Positions 13,847 to 14,155 of a stretch of DNA of 14,155 nucleotides are shown piece after piece. The stretch's first letter is position 1, and the number at the start of each line of letters is the position of its first letter. The stretch is from an uncultured Eubacteriales bacterium (GTDB lineage: Bacteria > Bacillota > Clostridia > Peptostreptococcales > Anaerovoracaceae): assembly GCA_900553025.1 (NCBI GenBank), contig USBT01000030.1, positions 1 to 14,155 of the forward strand. Reading direction: 5' to 3'. The notes below the pieces were generated by a model. The model did not search any database. It saw nothing but the letters and a program-made list of their open reading frames with translations, and was not told the DNA's origin. Position numbers and translations under genes: made by a program.

Positions 13847-13886
13847 GAACGGTAGAAGGATAGAAACCTTTTGCCGTTCTTTTTTT
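13847..13886 (+). terminator. Rho-independent terminator without an upstream gene
   Basis: GAACGG (13847-13852) pairs with CCGTTC (13874-13879), with an inner AAGG/CCTT pairing (13856-13859 with 13867-13870), followed by seven T from 13880. The nearest + strand gene upstream is on the other side of punA and has its own terminator, so this one probably ends a short RNA or insulates the Bro-N gene. Confidence 0.75.
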
Positions 13887-13954
13887 GAAATTTTTTATCA
13901 AAAAACCTTGACACGATCCTCATGGGTGTTAGTGGGGATATATTCAAGCAAATG

Positions 13955-13963
13955 TGATATAAT
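13955..13963 (+). promoter_or_regulatory. Extended -10 promoter candidate for the Bro-N gene
   Basis: TGATATAAT combines a perfect TATAAT (13958-13963) with the TGn extension. No good -35 stands 16-18 bases upstream; the TTGACA at 13908 is far too distant. The leader to the ATG at 14010 would be about 40 bases. Confidence 0.55.
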
Positions 13964-14009
13964 AAAAGCCTAATTATATATTGTGATTTATACAAGAGGA
14001 GAAAAAGAT

Positions 14010-14155
14010 ATGAGTAATGATATAAAATTATTTGAAGGAAATCAGATTCGCTCTTCTTGGAATAGCGAAAAGGAAGAGTGGTACTTTTCTATCATTGATA
14101 TCTTGGGTGTCCTTACCGAAAGTGAAAACCCAAGAAAATATTGGAGTGTTTTAAA
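14010..14155 (+). CDS. Bro-N domain protein (phage antirepressor-like), N-terminal 48 residues, cut by window edge
   Basis: Bro-N domains bind DNA and are found in phage antirepressors and in stand-alone chromosomal genes of prophage origin. The visible residues MSNDIKLFEGNQIRSSWNSE, then EEWYFSIIDILGVLTES and NPRKYWSVL, match the start of the family: LFE...IR..W..E.E.WYFS..D....LT.S.NPR.YW..LK. AGGAG (13997-14001) lies eight bases before the ATG. The rest of the gene, including any C-terminal domain, lies outside the window, so it cannot be said whether this is an isolated gene or the edge of a prophage or other mobile region. Confidence 0.85.
   Translation, partial: MSNDIKLFEGNQIRSSWNSEKEEWYFSIIDILGVLTESENPRKYWSVL

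Larger units (their letters stand above)
13591..14009. other. 419-base intergenic region between punA and the Bro-N gene
   Basis: No coding sequence is apparent. It holds, left to right, the punA leader and promoter candidate, a spaced inverted repeat, a promoter-terminator cassette (13797-13886), a stray TTGACA (13908-13913) and the promoter candidate for the divergent Bro-N gene. No tRNA, attachment site or complete insertion-sequence end is recognisable. Confidence 0.7.

Noticed and set aside
13908..13944. TTGACA with TATATT as a promoter
   Set aside because: The spacing is 25 bases, too long for a sigma-A promoter; the TGATATAAT at 13955 is the better candidate.
1..14155. CRISPR array, tRNA or rRNA genes
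   Set aside because: No regularly spaced repeats outside the dehydrogenase insertion, and no cloverleaf or rRNA-like sequence was recognised on either strand.

Overview
The window reads as two pieces of DNA of different origin. From about 844 to the right end everything fits a low-GC, Gram-positive Clostridia-type genome: strong Shine-Dalgarno sites, TTG starts, sigma-A type promoters, and the gene set PotC/PotD, SEDS/PBP, YhaM, RecD2, ComF and trimeric PNP. An anaerobe related to Mogibacterium or other Eubacteriales family XIII is my guess, not proven. The first ~840 bases instead carry the 5' part of a Bacteroidota-type proC on the minus strand, preceded by a promoter of the Bacteroidota TAnnTTTG class. 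The Firmicutes sequence starts abruptly inside potC, so a contig chimera (or a real rearrangement) near 780-850 is the simplest reading.

Layout: proC (partial, minus, 1-622); junction region with two Bacteroidota-type promoters; 3' fragment of potC and complete potD (polyamine ABC uptake, 844-2239); a single-domain Fic protein (2345-3085); a FabG-like short-chain dehydrogenase carrying an in-frame 56-residue Cys-rich repeat insertion (3182-4102). A strong promoter (4120-4148) then heads a long co-directional block: FHA-SEDS fusion glycosyltransferase, class B PBP, YhaM exoribonuclease, a short RecD2 helicase, ComF, a structured RNA that I assign to the raiA motif, and an HI0933-family flavoprotein, closed by a rho-independent terminator at 12690-12717. 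punA lies on the opposite strand (12766-13590). The right edge has a 419-base intergenic region with an inverted repeat, a promoter-terminator cassette that could make a very short RNA, and the start of a Bro-N domain (phage antirepressor-like) gene cut by the window end.

How the parts work together: the SEDS/PBP pair should polymerise and cross-link septal or lateral peptidoglycan, and the FHA domain offers a phosphothreonine input to the polymerase. YhaM, RecD2 and ComF are RNA/DNA-maintenance genes that travel in the same transcript. The structured RNA directly after comF is the most interesting element: raiA RNAs typically sit in the comF-raiA(hpf) neighbourhood, but here no raiA protein gene follows. 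The second notable item is the repeat insertion in the dehydrogenase.
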